Part shown: positions 33,571 through 40,782 of the stretch, piece by piece
Layout of the letters: every line of letters begins with the position of its first letter
How positions within the stretch are numbered: the stretch's first letter is position 1
Origin: an uncultured Eubacteriales bacterium
Lineage (GTDB): Bacteria; Bacillota; Clostridia; Christensenellales; Borkfalkiaceae
Length of the DNA stretch: 64,000 bases
Direction of reading: 5' to 3'
Assembly (NCBI GenBank): GCA_900548285.1
Contig: URKE01000001.1
Coordinates: forward strand, 45,099-109,098
Made by a program: the position numbers and the translations under genes
The notes under the pieces: model-generated
Databases searched by the model: none
What the model saw: only the letters and a program-made list of their open reading frames with translations
What the model was told of the DNA's origin: nothing

Positions 33571-34839
33571 ATGTTTGTAGATAAAGAGAGTTTGTTTTTA
33601 AAATCGGGCGACGGCGGCGACGGGATGACCTCGTTTCTGAGGTATAAAGGCGTTTCCAACGGCGGTCCGGACGGCGGTGACGGCGGAAAAGGCGGGAGCA
33701 TTTATTTTGTGGGCGATCGCCACAAGAGCAGTCTTATAGACTTTATGTATAAGAGAAAATTCGTCGCGGAAAACGGCGGCAAGGGCGAACCCAACAACTG
33801 CCACGGCAAAAACGGCGAGGACGTTTACATTGGCGTTCCGCTCGGAACGGTCGTCAAGGACAGAGAAACGGGCAGAATAATCTGCGATATTTATTACGAC
33901 GGGCAGAAGCATATGGTTCTGGAGGGCGGCAACGGCGGCAAGGGCAACGTGCATTTCTGCACGAGCAGACGCCGCGCTCCGCATTTTTCTCAGACGGGCG
34001 AAAAAACCGAGATGAGAAAAGTGATTCTCGAACTCAAAACGATTGCCGACGTAGGGCTTATAGGTTTTCCCAACGTGGGAAAATCCACGATATTATCGAA
34101 GATTTCTGCTGCTAAACCGAAGATTGCCAACTATCATTTCACAACCCTTACGCCCAATCTCGGCGTGGTTAAGTATTATGACGACAACTTCGTCTGCGCG
34201 GATATTCCCGGGCTTATCGAGGGCGCGTCCGAGGGGACGGGGCTTGGTACGGAATTTTTAAGGCATATCGAAAGAACCCGCGTTCTCGTCCACGTTGTGG
34301 ATATATCCGGAAGCGAGGGGAGAGATCCTTACGAGGATTATAAAAAAATCAACGTCGAACTCAGAAAATACAGCAAGGAACTTGCCAAACGTCCGCAGAT
34401 CGTGCTTCTGAACAAGTGCGACGTTTACGGCGCGGAAGAGAACATAAAGGCGTTCAAAAAGAAACTCAATTATCGTCGCGAGGTTTTCCCCGTAACGGCG
34501 GTGACGGGAGAAGGGCTTAAAGAAGTCGTTAAAAGAATAGTGGAAATTCTTTCGGAATTGCCCGCGCCCAAACCCCTCGAATTCGAGGAGTTCAGTTACG
34601 AAAAGGACGATCCGAGAAAGTTCACCGTCACTTACGACGCGGAGGACAACGTTTACGCCATAGAAGGGCCTATCGTTAAACTTCTCGAGAGAAACGTCGT
34701 TTTAGACGATATGGATTCGATAGCGTACATGCAGAAAACCCTGCGCAGATACGGCGTTATAGACGCGCTCCGCAAAAAAGGCGCGAAGGACGGCGACACG
34801 GTGCTTATAGGCGACATCGCGTTCGATTATATAGATTAA
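33571..34839 (+). CDS. obg: GTPase Obg (ObgE)
   Basis: Obg is an essential GTPase in 50S ribosome maturation and stress signalling. The 422-residue protein has the glycine-rich Obg domain (GDGGDGMTSFLRYKGV..GGPDGGDGGKGG), the G domain with G1 GFPNVGKST, DIPGLIEGASEGTGLG and the NKCD motif, and the C-terminal OCT domain (YAIEGPIVKLL...LIGDIAFDYID). In many Bacillota it sits with rplU-rpmA; here those genes are about 5 kb away, and yhbY follows instead. Confidence 0.96.
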   Translation: MFVDKESLFLKSGDGGDGMTSFLRYKGVSNGGPDGGDGGKGGSIYFVGDRHKSSLIDFMYKRKFVAENGGKGEPNNCHGKNGEDVYIGVPLGTVVKDRETGRIICDIYYDGQKHMVLEGGNGGKGNVHFCTSRRRAPHFSQTGEKTEMRKVILELKTIADVGLIGFPNVGKSTILSKISAAKPKIANYHFTTLTPNLGVVKYYDDNFVCADIPGLIEGASEGTGLGTEFLRHIERTRVLVHVVDISGSEGRDPYEDYKKINVELRKYSKELAKRPQIVLLNKCDVYGAEENIKAFKKKLNYRREVFPVTAVTGEGLKEVVKRIVEILSELPAPKPLEFEEFSYEKDDPRKFTVTYDAEDNVYAIEGPIVKLLERNVVLDDMDSIAYMQKTLRRYGVIDALRKKGAKDGDTVLIGDIAFDYID

Positions 34840-34849
34840 AGGAGAAACA

Positions 34850-35140
34850 ATGACAACAAAACAGAGAAGTAAACTCAGATCGCTCGCGCAGAACATAGAG
34901 CCGGTAGGACAGGTCGGCAAGGGCGGATTGAGCGAAAATATGATAAGCGGTCTTTCGGACGCGCTCGAAAAAAGAGAACTCGTAAAAATAACCGTTCTCA
35001 ACAATGCCGAGGACGATATTTCGGATATCGCGGCGGAACTCGCCGAAAAACTCGGCGCGGAAGTCGTGTGCGTTATCGGGCATAAAGTGGTGCTTTACAG
35101 ATTAAGCCATAAGGAAAACGTTAAACACATCGAGTTCTGA
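34850..35140 (+). CDS. yhbY: YhbY-type RNA-binding protein (CRM domain)
   Basis: This 96-residue protein is a single CRM domain that binds pre-50S particles. It begins with TKQRSKLRSLAQNIEPVGQVGKGGLSE (GKGG is the family GxxG loop) and ends with the VVCVIGHKVVLYR strand. It lies ten bases after obg behind GGAG, and the two act in the same ribosome-assembly step. The length is typical. Confidence 0.92.
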   Translation: MTTKQRSKLRSLAQNIEPVGQVGKGGLSENMISGLSDALEKRELVKITVLNNAEDDISDIAAELAEKLGAEVVCVIGHKVVLYRLSHKENVKHIEF

Positions 35141-35168
35141 TAGTGGATTATACTACCGTGAGTGTCTT

Positions 35169-35966
35169 TTAAATGTTTCCGCCGGACGTTTTCGGCGCGA
35201 AAATTATCAGAATAACGGCAAAGAGCAGTAAAAGACAGCCCGCGATGGTGTAATAGATTTTAAACACCGCGAATCTGCCGAGAATAAGCGTGAGCGCGCC
35301 GTAAAAGGCGAACTTTTTTGCCTTTTTCCGGTCGAAAGCGGAAATTAAAATCGCGGGAATTTTCGGTTTGTATTCGCTCGGTCCGGCAAGATCGTCGTCC
35401 GGCGGGAGAAGCGCGCAGTTGTTTTCTTTCAGCAGGGGAAAAAGACTCGGAAAATCGACGAGAGTAATTCTCATGCCGAGATTTTTAGCGAAACCGACGG
35501 CTTTTTCGTCAAAAGAAACGGCGTAAAAAATTATCGAACAGCCTTTCGGCGAAAATTTATAGGCTTCGATTATTTCGTCCGCGCCGATCGGTCTTGACGA
35601 GAATTTATAAAAAGCGCGCGTGTTGTCGGGCAAAGCGAATCCGTGTTTCGTCGCCTGAGCCTGATTTTTTGTTTTCTTCAGAAAACGAAGCATCGTCTGT
35701 TCCACGATTTTGTCGTCCGAGAGCAGAAACGCGTTTTTGCATTTCATATATTCTTCCTCTTCGCTTTTTTTAACGGCGAGCGCGCCTGTTTTCTTTCCTG
35801 AAACGAAGATAAAAACGGTCAGCGCGATAATTGCCCCGAAAAACGAAGCGATAAGCGAGGGGATTCGTCTTTTGAGAAGATACGAAAGCGGCGCGTAAAA
35901 CAGAATGAAAGACAAAAAGAACACGAAAACACAATCGGATATATAGGATATTTTGAATTTACTCAT
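35169..35966 (-). CDS. Unknown membrane protein with four hydrophobic segments
   Basis: The 265-residue protein has two N-terminal hydrophobic segments (about 10-28 and 37-55), a soluble central part of about 150 residues, and two more segments near the C-terminus. The soluble part (RPIGADEIIEAYKFSPKGCSIIFYAVSFDEKAVGFAKNLGMRITLVDF) has alternating strands and helices that recall restriction-endonuclease-like folds, but no catalytic motif is clear. The ATG is complementary to 35964-35966 with no Shine-Dalgarno sequence; a GATAAT six bases before it suggests a leaderless message. Confidence 0.6.
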   Translation of the reverse strand: MSKFKISYISDCVFVFFLSFILFYAPLSYLLKRRIPSLIASFFGAIIALTVFIFVSGKKTGALAVKKSEEEEYMKCKNAFLLSDDKIVEQTMLRFLKKTKNQAQATKHGFALPDNTRAFYKFSSRPIGADEIIEAYKFSPKGCSIIFYAVSFDEKAVGFAKNLGMRITLVDFPSLFPLLKENNCALLPPDDDLAGPSEYKPKIPAILISAFDRKKAKKFAFYGALTLILGRFAVFKIYYTIAGCLLLLFAVILIIFAPKTSGGNI

Positions 35967-35972
35967 ATTACT

Positions 35973-36001
35973 ATTATCGACAGAAAATCAAACGATGATA
36001 A
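35973..36001 (-). promoter_or_regulatory. Promoter giving a likely leaderless mRNA (35169-35966 gene)
   Basis: On the minus strand, TTATCA (complement of 35996-36001), 17 bases, GATAAT (complement of 35973-35978), six bases, ATG. On the plus strand the same bases offer TTATCG (35974-35979), 17 bases, GATAAC (35997-36002) for nadD, so the two divergent promoters would overlap almost completely. Confidence 0.4.
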
Positions 36002-36011
36002 CGCGATATAT

Positions 36012-37160
36012 ATGAAAAAACTGATTTTTTTCGGCGGAACGTTCGATCCGCCGCATAACGAGCATATAGCCGAACTGAAAGCGGCGATAGAAGAAACGGG
36101 CGCGGAAAAAGCGATTATCATGCCCACGTCCTCGCCGCCGCACAAGGAAACGTTTTTCAAGGCGACCGACGCGGACAGGCTCGAGATGTGCCGCCTCGCT
36201 TTCGGCGATATCAACGGCGCCGAGGTTTCGGATTTTGAAATTAACGCCGGCGGGAAGAGTTATTCTTACGTCACGCTCGATTATTTGAAGAAAAAATATC
36301 CGGATTATAAAATCCTGTTTTTAATGGGAACGGATATGCTCGCATCGTTCGATAAGTGGAAATATCCCGAAAAAATACTCTCGCTTGCCACGCCGCTGCT
36401 TTGCGAAAGAACGGGCGACGGGGAAACGAAAGAGATGACGTTGCGGCGGTTCAAAGAGAAATTCGGCGTTGAAGCATGCTCTTTAAGTTACGTCGGAAAA
36501 GAGGTTTCGAGCAGCGAAATCAAGTTCGGAATTATGCTTGGTCTGCCGACCGATGGTATGCTGAAAAATGCCGTTAACGAATATATAGGCAGACATTCGG
36601 TGTATAAAGCGGACAAGTTTTTCGCTTTCGTCAAAGAGAACGAAAAGCCGAAAAGGGTTGAGCATACGCTCGGCGTTATGCTCATGGCAAAGGAAATCGC
36701 CGCGCGCGAGGGCGTTTCGCAAAGCAAGGCTCTTCTCGCCGCTCTTCTGCACGATTGCGGCAAATATTTAAGTCCCGAAGATTATCCCGGATGCGAGATT
36801 CCCGACGGTACGCCCGAACCTGTGATTCATCAATATCTCGGCGCGTATATCGCGGAAAAAGTTCTCGGCGTGGAGGACGAAGAGATTATCGACGCAATTC
36901 GTTACCACACGACGGGCAAACCGGATATGACGCTTTTGGGAAAGATAATTTTCACCGCCGATATGATCGAACGCGGCAGAAATTATGACGGCGTGGAAAA
37001 TTTAAGACAAGCAACAAAAGAGAATTTTGAAAACGGTTTTAAAGCGGCTCTTCGCCGCTCGCTCGAATTCGTCACCGAATCGGGCAGACCGGTTTGCGGG
37101 CTTACGAAAGAGGCCTATGACTATTATTTCAAACAGGAGAAACAAAATGGAAGCAATTGA
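36012..37160 (+). CDS. nadD: NadD-YqeK fusion: nicotinate-mononucleotide adenylyltransferase plus HD phosphohydrolase
   Basis: Residues 1-190 are NadD, which makes nicotinate adenine dinucleotide: FFGGTFDPPHNEHIAEL holds the HxGH-type motif (HNEH), then PTSSPPHK and the C-terminal SSSEIK (ISSTxIR-like). Residues 205-382 are a YqeK-type HD domain: KRVEHTLGVMLMA, ALLHDCGKYL (HD pair), HQYLGAYIAE and IRYHTTGKPDMTLLGKIIFTADMIE; YqeK enzymes hydrolyse Ap4A. In most Bacillota nadD and yqeK are separate neighbours before rsfS; here one open frame covers both. No Shine-Dalgarno sequence is clear. Confidence 0.93.
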   Translation: MKKLIFFGGTFDPPHNEHIAELKAAIEETGAEKAIIMPTSSPPHKETFFKATDADRLEMCRLAFGDINGAEVSDFEINAGGKSYSYVTLDYLKKKYPDYKILFLMGTDMLASFDKWKYPEKILSLATPLLCERTGDGETKEMTLRRFKEKFGVEACSLSYVGKEVSSSEIKFGIMLGLPTDGMLKNAVNEYIGRHSVYKADKFFAFVKENEKPKRVEHTLGVMLMAKEIAAREGVSQSKALLAALLHDCGKYLSPEDYPGCEIPDGTPEPVIHQYLGAYIAEKVLGVEDEEIIDAIRYHTTGKPDMTLLGKIIFTADMIERGRNYDGVENLRQATKENFENGFKAALRRSLEFVTESGRPVCGLTKEAYDYYFKQEKQNGSN

Positions 37161-37494
37161 AAAAGCAAAAATAATCTGCGACGTACTTTCGTCGAAAAAG
37201 GCTTACGACATAATCAGGTTGGACGTTAAGGAAAAAACCGTTCTTGCCGATTATTTCGTTATCTGTAGCGGAAAATCTTCAACGCAGGTGCGCGCTTTGG
37301 CTGATTACGCTATCGACGAGGTCGAAAAGAACGGCGGCGAAGTCCGCAGAAAAGAAGGTATGGACGAGGGCAGGTGGGTAGTCGTCGATTTCGGCGACGT
37401 TATTCTGCACGTTTTCAACGACGAAACTCGTCTTTTCTATCATCTTGAAAGGCTTTGGTCTGACGGAAAGAACGAAGAGAAAATCGATTCCTGA
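37147..37494 (+). CDS. rsfS: Ribosome silencing factor RsfS
   Basis: RsfS binds protein L14 on the 50S subunit and blocks joining under starvation. The 115-residue protein has KKAYDIIRLDVKEKTVLADYFVICSG, STQVRALADYA and GRWVVVDFGDVILHVFNDETRLFYHLERLW, all diagnostic. The ATG at 37147 lies inside the end of the nadD-yqeK gene (14-base overlap) behind AACAGGAG. Confidence 0.95.
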   Translation: MEAIEKAKIICDVLSSKKAYDIIRLDVKEKTVLADYFVICSGKSSTQVRALADYAIDEVEKNGGEVRRKEGMDEGRWVVVDFGDVILHVFNDETRLFYHLERLWSDGKNEEKIDS

Positions 37495-37604
37495 AAATTT
37501 TATCGTAAAAAGGACAGGCGAGGTTCTGCGACGGATATTTTACGGCGGAATTTAACGGCAAAAAAACGGGGCGGAGTTATCGCTCTTCCCATAGAGATTT
37601 TATT

Positions 37605-37638
37605 AAACTCGACTTTTTAAAGTCGAGTTTCTTTTTTT
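37605..37638 (+). terminator. Terminator of the nadD-rsfS unit
   Basis: A 12-bp perfect stem (AAACTCGACTTT, 37605-37616, with 37619-37630) is followed by CTTTTTTT. It is about 110 bases past the rsfS stop. Confidence 0.85.
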
Positions 37639-37650
37639 ATATATAACAAT

Positions 37651-37679
37651 TTGATTTTTTATTTGATATTTGATATAAT
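37651..37679 (+). promoter_or_regulatory. Promoter of the AT-rich orphan gene
   Basis: TTGATT (37651-37656), 17 bases, TATAAT (37674-37679). The leader is about 30 bases and ends in GGGGAAAAT before ATG 37715. Confidence 0.7.
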
Positions 37680-37714
37680 AATTTAAATAAAAGATAAATA
37701 GTTACGGGGAAAAT

Positions 37715-38176
37715 ATGTCTTATCAGTCTACATTGAACGAATATCTTCAAGTAATCGTTGGAAAAAAATTAGAAAAGTTGAACCTTGCTTGTGAAATGAT
37801 GATGTTCTCATTTGAAGACTATGCTTTTCACGCATTAGGCTTAACAAGAATTATTCAAGATAATGATATCCTTGTAACGACTCTTGATTATCAAAATTGG
37901 GATAGGGAAAATGATGAGAATAACGACGAATCGTATTTTGTAAAAAAACACCGCGATAAGATTGAAGGTGGTGTTGTAATTTCGGTAAGTGTTCCCCCTT
38001 TATACGACGTTGAAATTGTTATGGATAATGGTATAAAAATCGAATTGTTTGTTAAAAATGGTTATAACCATTTTGATGATGAAAATGAACAATGGGTATT
38101 TTTTAGACAAGATGACCATGCTCACCCTTTTATTAGTGTGTGGAGCAAATCTGTGGATATAGAAACAAACTGGTAA
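37715..38176 (+). CDS. AT-rich orphan; possible immunity-type protein
   Basis: The 153-residue acidic protein has base composition clearly more AT-rich than its neighbours and many AAT, GAT and TTA codons, so it is probably acquired. The layout (LQVIVGKKLEKLNLACEMMMFSF...FHALGLTRII...DNDILVTTLDYQNW, then DVEIVMDNGIKIELFVKN...NEQWVFF) weakly resembles a large set of small proteins found with polymorphic toxins, in which ALHxxxxWRI and EQWRLF occur. No toxin gene is nearby. The unit has its own promoter and terminator, so it is self-contained. Confidence 0.65.
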   Translation: MSYQSTLNEYLQVIVGKKLEKLNLACEMMMFSFEDYAFHALGLTRIIQDNDILVTTLDYQNWDRENDENNDESYFVKKHRDKIEGGVVISVSVPPLYDVEIVMDNGIKIELFVKNGYNHFDDENEQWVFFRQDDHAHPFISVWSKSVDIETNW

Positions 38177-38278
38177 TCTTTTAATTACAAACCTATATTT
38201 CTTTTATGGATAATTTTTTATAAAGTGTAGCACGCTATACTTTGCAAGCAAAGTTGTGTGTTTTTCAAAGCAAAAATG

Positions 38279-38312
38279 AAAAGACTAACGAAAATTTTCG
38301 TTAGTCTTTTAT
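38279..38312 (+). terminator. Terminator of the orphan gene
   Basis: A perfect 16-bp palindrome (AAAAGACTAACGAAAA, 38279-38294, with 38295-38310) ends in TTTT. Two smaller hairpins (around 38224-38260) lie between it and the stop codon. The symmetric A and T runs mean that it may also stop transcription from the convergent gene. Confidence 0.8.
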
Positions 38313-38358
38313 AATGCTCTAAAAAATCCCTATGGGAACTGCGTTTTTACGTTGTTTG

Positions 38359-38853
38359 TTATTTGTCGGTTTTAACGTCTATAGGCATGCCGCAATAAGG
38401 GCATGTCGGGTTGGCTTCGTCGGAAAAATAATCGACCGGAGCGCCGCAACTCGGGCATTTCGCGCGGAGCGCGGTTCTGGCGGCTTTGGCGTTGTTGTTG
38501 TAAAACAACTTTTCGCCGTCGAACAACAAACCCGTTATATATCTTTTTTCGATTGCCGTCCGGATATCGTTTCTGACGATTTCTTCGTTCTTACCGGTCT
38601 GAACGGCGATGTCCTTAACGCTATAAATATGTTCGGACATAACGCATTGAACGGTGTGATTCAGCGATACCGCCGAGCCGTAAAGGGAAAAGATAATCGG
38701 GCAAGCGTAAAAATCGAACGCGGTGAAAACGATTCCCATAACGAGAATAAGCGTGTTTTTCCCCGCGCCGATAATAATCATCGGTATGCCGCCGACCAGA
38801 AGGATGGCGGAAAGTATTCCAAAAAACAATAACGTACGGATTTTCTTTTTCAT
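38359..38853 (-). CDS. Membrane protein with C-terminal zinc ribbon
   Basis: The 164-residue protein has two N-terminal membrane helices (about 7-28 and 35-58), then a helical region resembling a winged helix (YSVKDIAVQTGKNEEIVRNDIRTAIEKRYITG) and a C-terminal four-cysteine zinc ribbon, CPSCGAPVDYF...CPYCGMP. The function is unknown; the design recalls bacterial proteins that carry a ribbon plus winged helix on a membrane anchor. The ATG is seven bases after a consensus TATAAT, with no Shine-Dalgarno sequence. Confidence 0.7.
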   Translation of the reverse strand: MKKKIRTLLFFGILSAILLVGGIPMIIIGAGKNTLILVMGIVFTAFDFYACPIIFSLYGSAVSLNHTVQCVMSEHIYSVKDIAVQTGKNEEIVRNDIRTAIEKRYITGLLFDGEKLFYNNNAKAARTALRAKCPSCGAPVDYFSDEANPTCPYCGMPIDVKTDK

Positions 38854-38860
38854 AGTTGAT

Positions 38861-38889
38861 ATTATATACCGAAATGTTTTTTATGTCAA
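38861..38889 (-). promoter_or_regulatory. Consensus promoter giving a leaderless mRNA (zinc-ribbon gene)
   Basis: On the minus strand, TTGACA (complement of 38884-38889), 17 bases, TATAAT (complement of 38861-38866), seven bases, ATG. Both hexamers are perfect. The left end of the 279-bp inverted-repeat element lies 19 bases upstream. Confidence 0.8.
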
Positions 38890-38907
38890 CCATTATTCTT
38901 TGATTGC

Positions 38908-39186
38908 ATGCCAGACAAGAATAATACGAACCGTGGTCTGACGGCGAGTTTTTGACTAATACGTCGTTACGCTCGCGGCTTATACGTCAAGTATTAACCC
39001 GTTCGCGTGCCTCGTCTTAGCCTAAAAACTCACCGTCAGACTCGCAACCGACCAAAGCGCCGATATTTTCGATGATTTTTGACAAAGGCGAACGCAGACG
39101 TACTTGCCGTACTTCAAGCGAGAATTTGGCAAAAAGTGCGAAAATTGCGGCGTTTTGGCAAGGTTCGTTTTAATCTTGTCTGGCAT
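38908..39186 (+). mobile_element. 279-bp inverted-repeat element carrying the hairpin module
   Basis: The terminal inverted repeats TGCCAGACAAGA...ACGAACC (38909-38932) and its complement (39162-39185) match at 22 of 24 positions. No protein is encoded. The left half holds the hairpin module also found in the FMN riboswitch (stem 38936-38944 with 39033-39041, core 38949-39028). The right half has GATGATTTTT...GTACTTGCCGTACT, which resembles the reverse complement of the interior of the 9421-9672 element. Confidence 0.8.
38936..39041 (+). repeat. Second copy of the dispersed hairpin module
   Basis: The outer stem is GTCTGACGG (38936-38944) with CCGTCAGAC (39033-39041); the inner stem is GAGTTTTT (38946-38953) with AAAAACTC (39024-39031). 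The core is about 80 nt and nearly the same as 1586-1666. The stems differ from the first copy, but each pairs with itself. Confidence 0.75.
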
Positions 39187-39276
39187 AGTCGCGGCATAAA
39201 AAATTATAAAGAGAAAACCTGCCGTTAAACAACTTATAGACGACTTTTTGCGGATTGATTATAAAAAATCTTCTGC

Positions 39277-39714
39277 TTATAAAAATTTCTTCAAACGGTC
39301 CTCGTAAGTTTCTTCGAGGTCGGTAAGTTCTCTTGCGAAATCTTTAACCGTATCCGAAACGGGATCGTTGTTGTTTAAAATTTCGTGAAGTTCGGTTATA
39401 CCCATAACGGTGCCTTTTATCATAAGTTCGGCAACGTGCGAAGCCGAATCGTCCGTAAGCGTGTTCATTTTAACCGATGCGAACATAACCGCCTTTTTAA
39501 GCGGGTTGATGTCCTTCGTTTCGGTGGACGTTTCTTTCATATAGGATGAAAGTCTGCCGATATATTTTTCGTAGCCGTCGTATTCGTCGGCGAGTTCCTT
39601 GCGCATATTTTCGTCGCTCACTTCGTTCACTATATCCGAAATCGTCTGCAACGCTATGTGCGCGTTTTTATAAAGCGAAACGAGAACCTCTTTGTCGATG
39701 TTGATTTGTTCCAT
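39277..39714 (-). CDS. Unknown 145-residue helical protein
   Basis: I do not recognise the family. The sequence predicts four long helices (VLVSLYKNAHIALQTISDIVNEV, ENMRKELADEYDGYEKYIGRLSSYM, NPLKKAVMFASVKMNTL, SHVAELMIKGTVMGITELHEIL), like a four-helix bundle, without ferritin-type metal ligands. The ATG has an ideal AAAGGAG, and an exact second AAAGGAGTTATT occurs 13 bases earlier. It is expressed alone. Confidence 0.7.
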   Translation of the reverse strand: MEQINIDKEVLVSLYKNAHIALQTISDIVNEVSDENMRKELADEYDGYEKYIGRLSSYMKETSTETKDINPLKKAVMFASVKMNTLTDDSASHVAELMIKGTVMGITELHEILNNNDPVSDTVKDFARELTDLEETYEDRLKKFL

Positions 39715-39821
39715 AAATAACTCCTTTGGAATAACTCCTTTTTGCCGGCAGATTTGTCCGAACGCAATCTCTTTCGGCTAAAAACAGTATGGTTTAAATG
39801 AAAAAAACAATGCAAAAACAA

Positions 39822-39850
39822 TTGACAAAAAGATTTTTATGATATATAAT
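39822..39850 (+). promoter_or_regulatory. Sigma-A promoter of rplU-rpmA
   Basis: TTGACA (39822-39827), 17 bases, TATAAT (39845-39850). It is a perfect consensus, in keeping with a highly expressed ribosomal protein operon. Confidence 0.88.
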
Positions 39851-39856
39851 CGTAAA

Positions 39857-39935
39857 GAACCGCTCGGAAAGGGAAGAAAGCTGCGTTTTAACGCCCCCGC
39901 GCTCCGGCGAGATTAGACAGGAGGTCTATTTTTCA
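39857..39935 (+). promoter_or_regulatory. Ribosomal protein L21 leader (candidate)
   Basis: About 79 nt lie between the predicted transcription start and rplU, ending in AGGAGGT. GC-rich segments (CGCCCCCGCGCTCCGGCG) could fold. The L21 leader is a known autoregulatory structure in Bacillota and has this position and length; I cannot confirm the consensus by eye. Confidence 0.4.
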
Positions 39936-40244
39936 ATGTACGCAATCATCGAAAACGGAAGCAAACAGTACAGAGTTTCTGACGGCGACGTTGTTAACTT
40001 CGAAAAACTCGACGCTAACGTCGGCGATAAAGTCGAATTCAACGTTTTGCTTGTATCGGATGAAAACGGAATCAAGGTCGCGAAAGACGCGGCAGGATTC
40101 AAGGCAGTTGGCGAAGTAACCGCTCAGGCGAAGGACAAAAAGGTCATCGTCTTTAAGTACAAAGCCAAGAAGAATGAGAGAAAAAAGCAGGGTCACAGAC
40201 AGCCGTTCACTTCGGTGAAGATTGTCGGGATCGTTGCGAAGTAA
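39936..40244 (+). CDS. rplU: 50S ribosomal protein L21
   Basis: The 102-residue protein begins [31 protein letters not shown], the L21 signature, and ends [16 protein letters not shown] ([19 protein letters not shown]). It is the first gene of a two-gene operon with rpmA, 17 bases apart. The small protease gene prp, usual between these two in Bacillota, is absent. Confidence 0.97.
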   Translation: MYAIIENGSKQYRVSDGDVVNFEKLDANVGDKVEFNVLLVSDENGIKVAKDAAGFKAVGEVTAQAKDKKVIVFKYKAKKNERKKQGHRQPFTSVKIVGIVAK

Positions 40245-40261
40245 TAAAGGGAGGCGGTAAT

Positions 40262-40537
40262 ATGTTGTTTTTCAGATTATTTGCGCACCACAAAGGAATG
40301 GGAAGCACGAAGAACGGACGTGACAGCAACGCTAAACGTCTCGGAGCAAAACGTGCCGACGGTCAGGAAGTTCTTGCGGGAAATATTCTCGTAAGACAGA
40401 GAGGAACTAAAATCCATCCCGGTAACAACGTCGGAATCGGAAGCGACGATACTTTGTACGCTCTTGTCGACGGAGTCGTCAGATTTGAAAGAGTCGGAAA
40501 AGACAAGAAACAGGTCAGCGTTTACGCTGCCGAATAA
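40262..40537 (+). CDS. rpmA: 50S ribosomal protein L27, with N-terminal extension
   Basis: The 91-residue protein has [22 protein letters not shown] and [32 protein letters not shown], typical of L27. It starts MLFFRLFAH, a form of the Bacillota extension that the protease Prp removes after an FFA- or LFA-like motif so that the mature N-terminus can reach the peptidyl-transferase centre. Prp is not encoded between rplU and rpmA here and must be elsewhere if this cleavage occurs. Confidence 0.96.
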   Translation: MLFFRLFAHHKGMGSTKNGRDSNAKRLGAKRADGQEVLAGNILVRQRGTKIHPGNNVGIGSDDTLYALVDGVVRFERVGKDKKQVSVYAAE

Positions 40538-40550
40538 TTATTCGACGGAA

Positions 40551-40582
40551 AGGCAAACTCGTTTTCGGGTTTGCTTTTTTTT
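40551..40582 (+). terminator. Terminator of rplU-rpmA
   Basis: GGCAAACTCG, loop, CGGGTTTGC and eight Ts, about 15 bases past the rpmA stop. Confidence 0.85.
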
Positions 40583-40722
40583 GCCCGAAAAGCAGAATCG
40601 GACGGCAACGGACTTAATATTTTTTGTCCGAAAAGCGGAATCGTACGGCAACGGACTTAACGTCTTTCGCCCGAAAAGCGGAATCGTACGGCAACGGACT
40701 TAATGTTTTCGTCCGGAAACGG
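40583..40722 (+). repeat. 43-bp tandem repeat between rpmA and ogg
   Basis: Three units start CCGAAAAGC at 40585, 40628 and 40671, each ending CGGCAACGGACTTAA plus a T-rich tail. A partial fourth starts near 40713. Copies two and three are nearly identical. No coding function is seen. Confidence 0.85.
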
Positions 40723-40782
40723 CGACGATAAGCCGGGTGTCGGCGGGACAAGCGCCGAAGTTAAAATACGAAAGGAAAAATT

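Noticed and set aside
40583..40722. CRISPR array
   Set aside because: Units are contiguous tandem copies without unique spacers, and no cas genes are present. The same holds for the repeats at 6494, 41640, 54802 and 55681.
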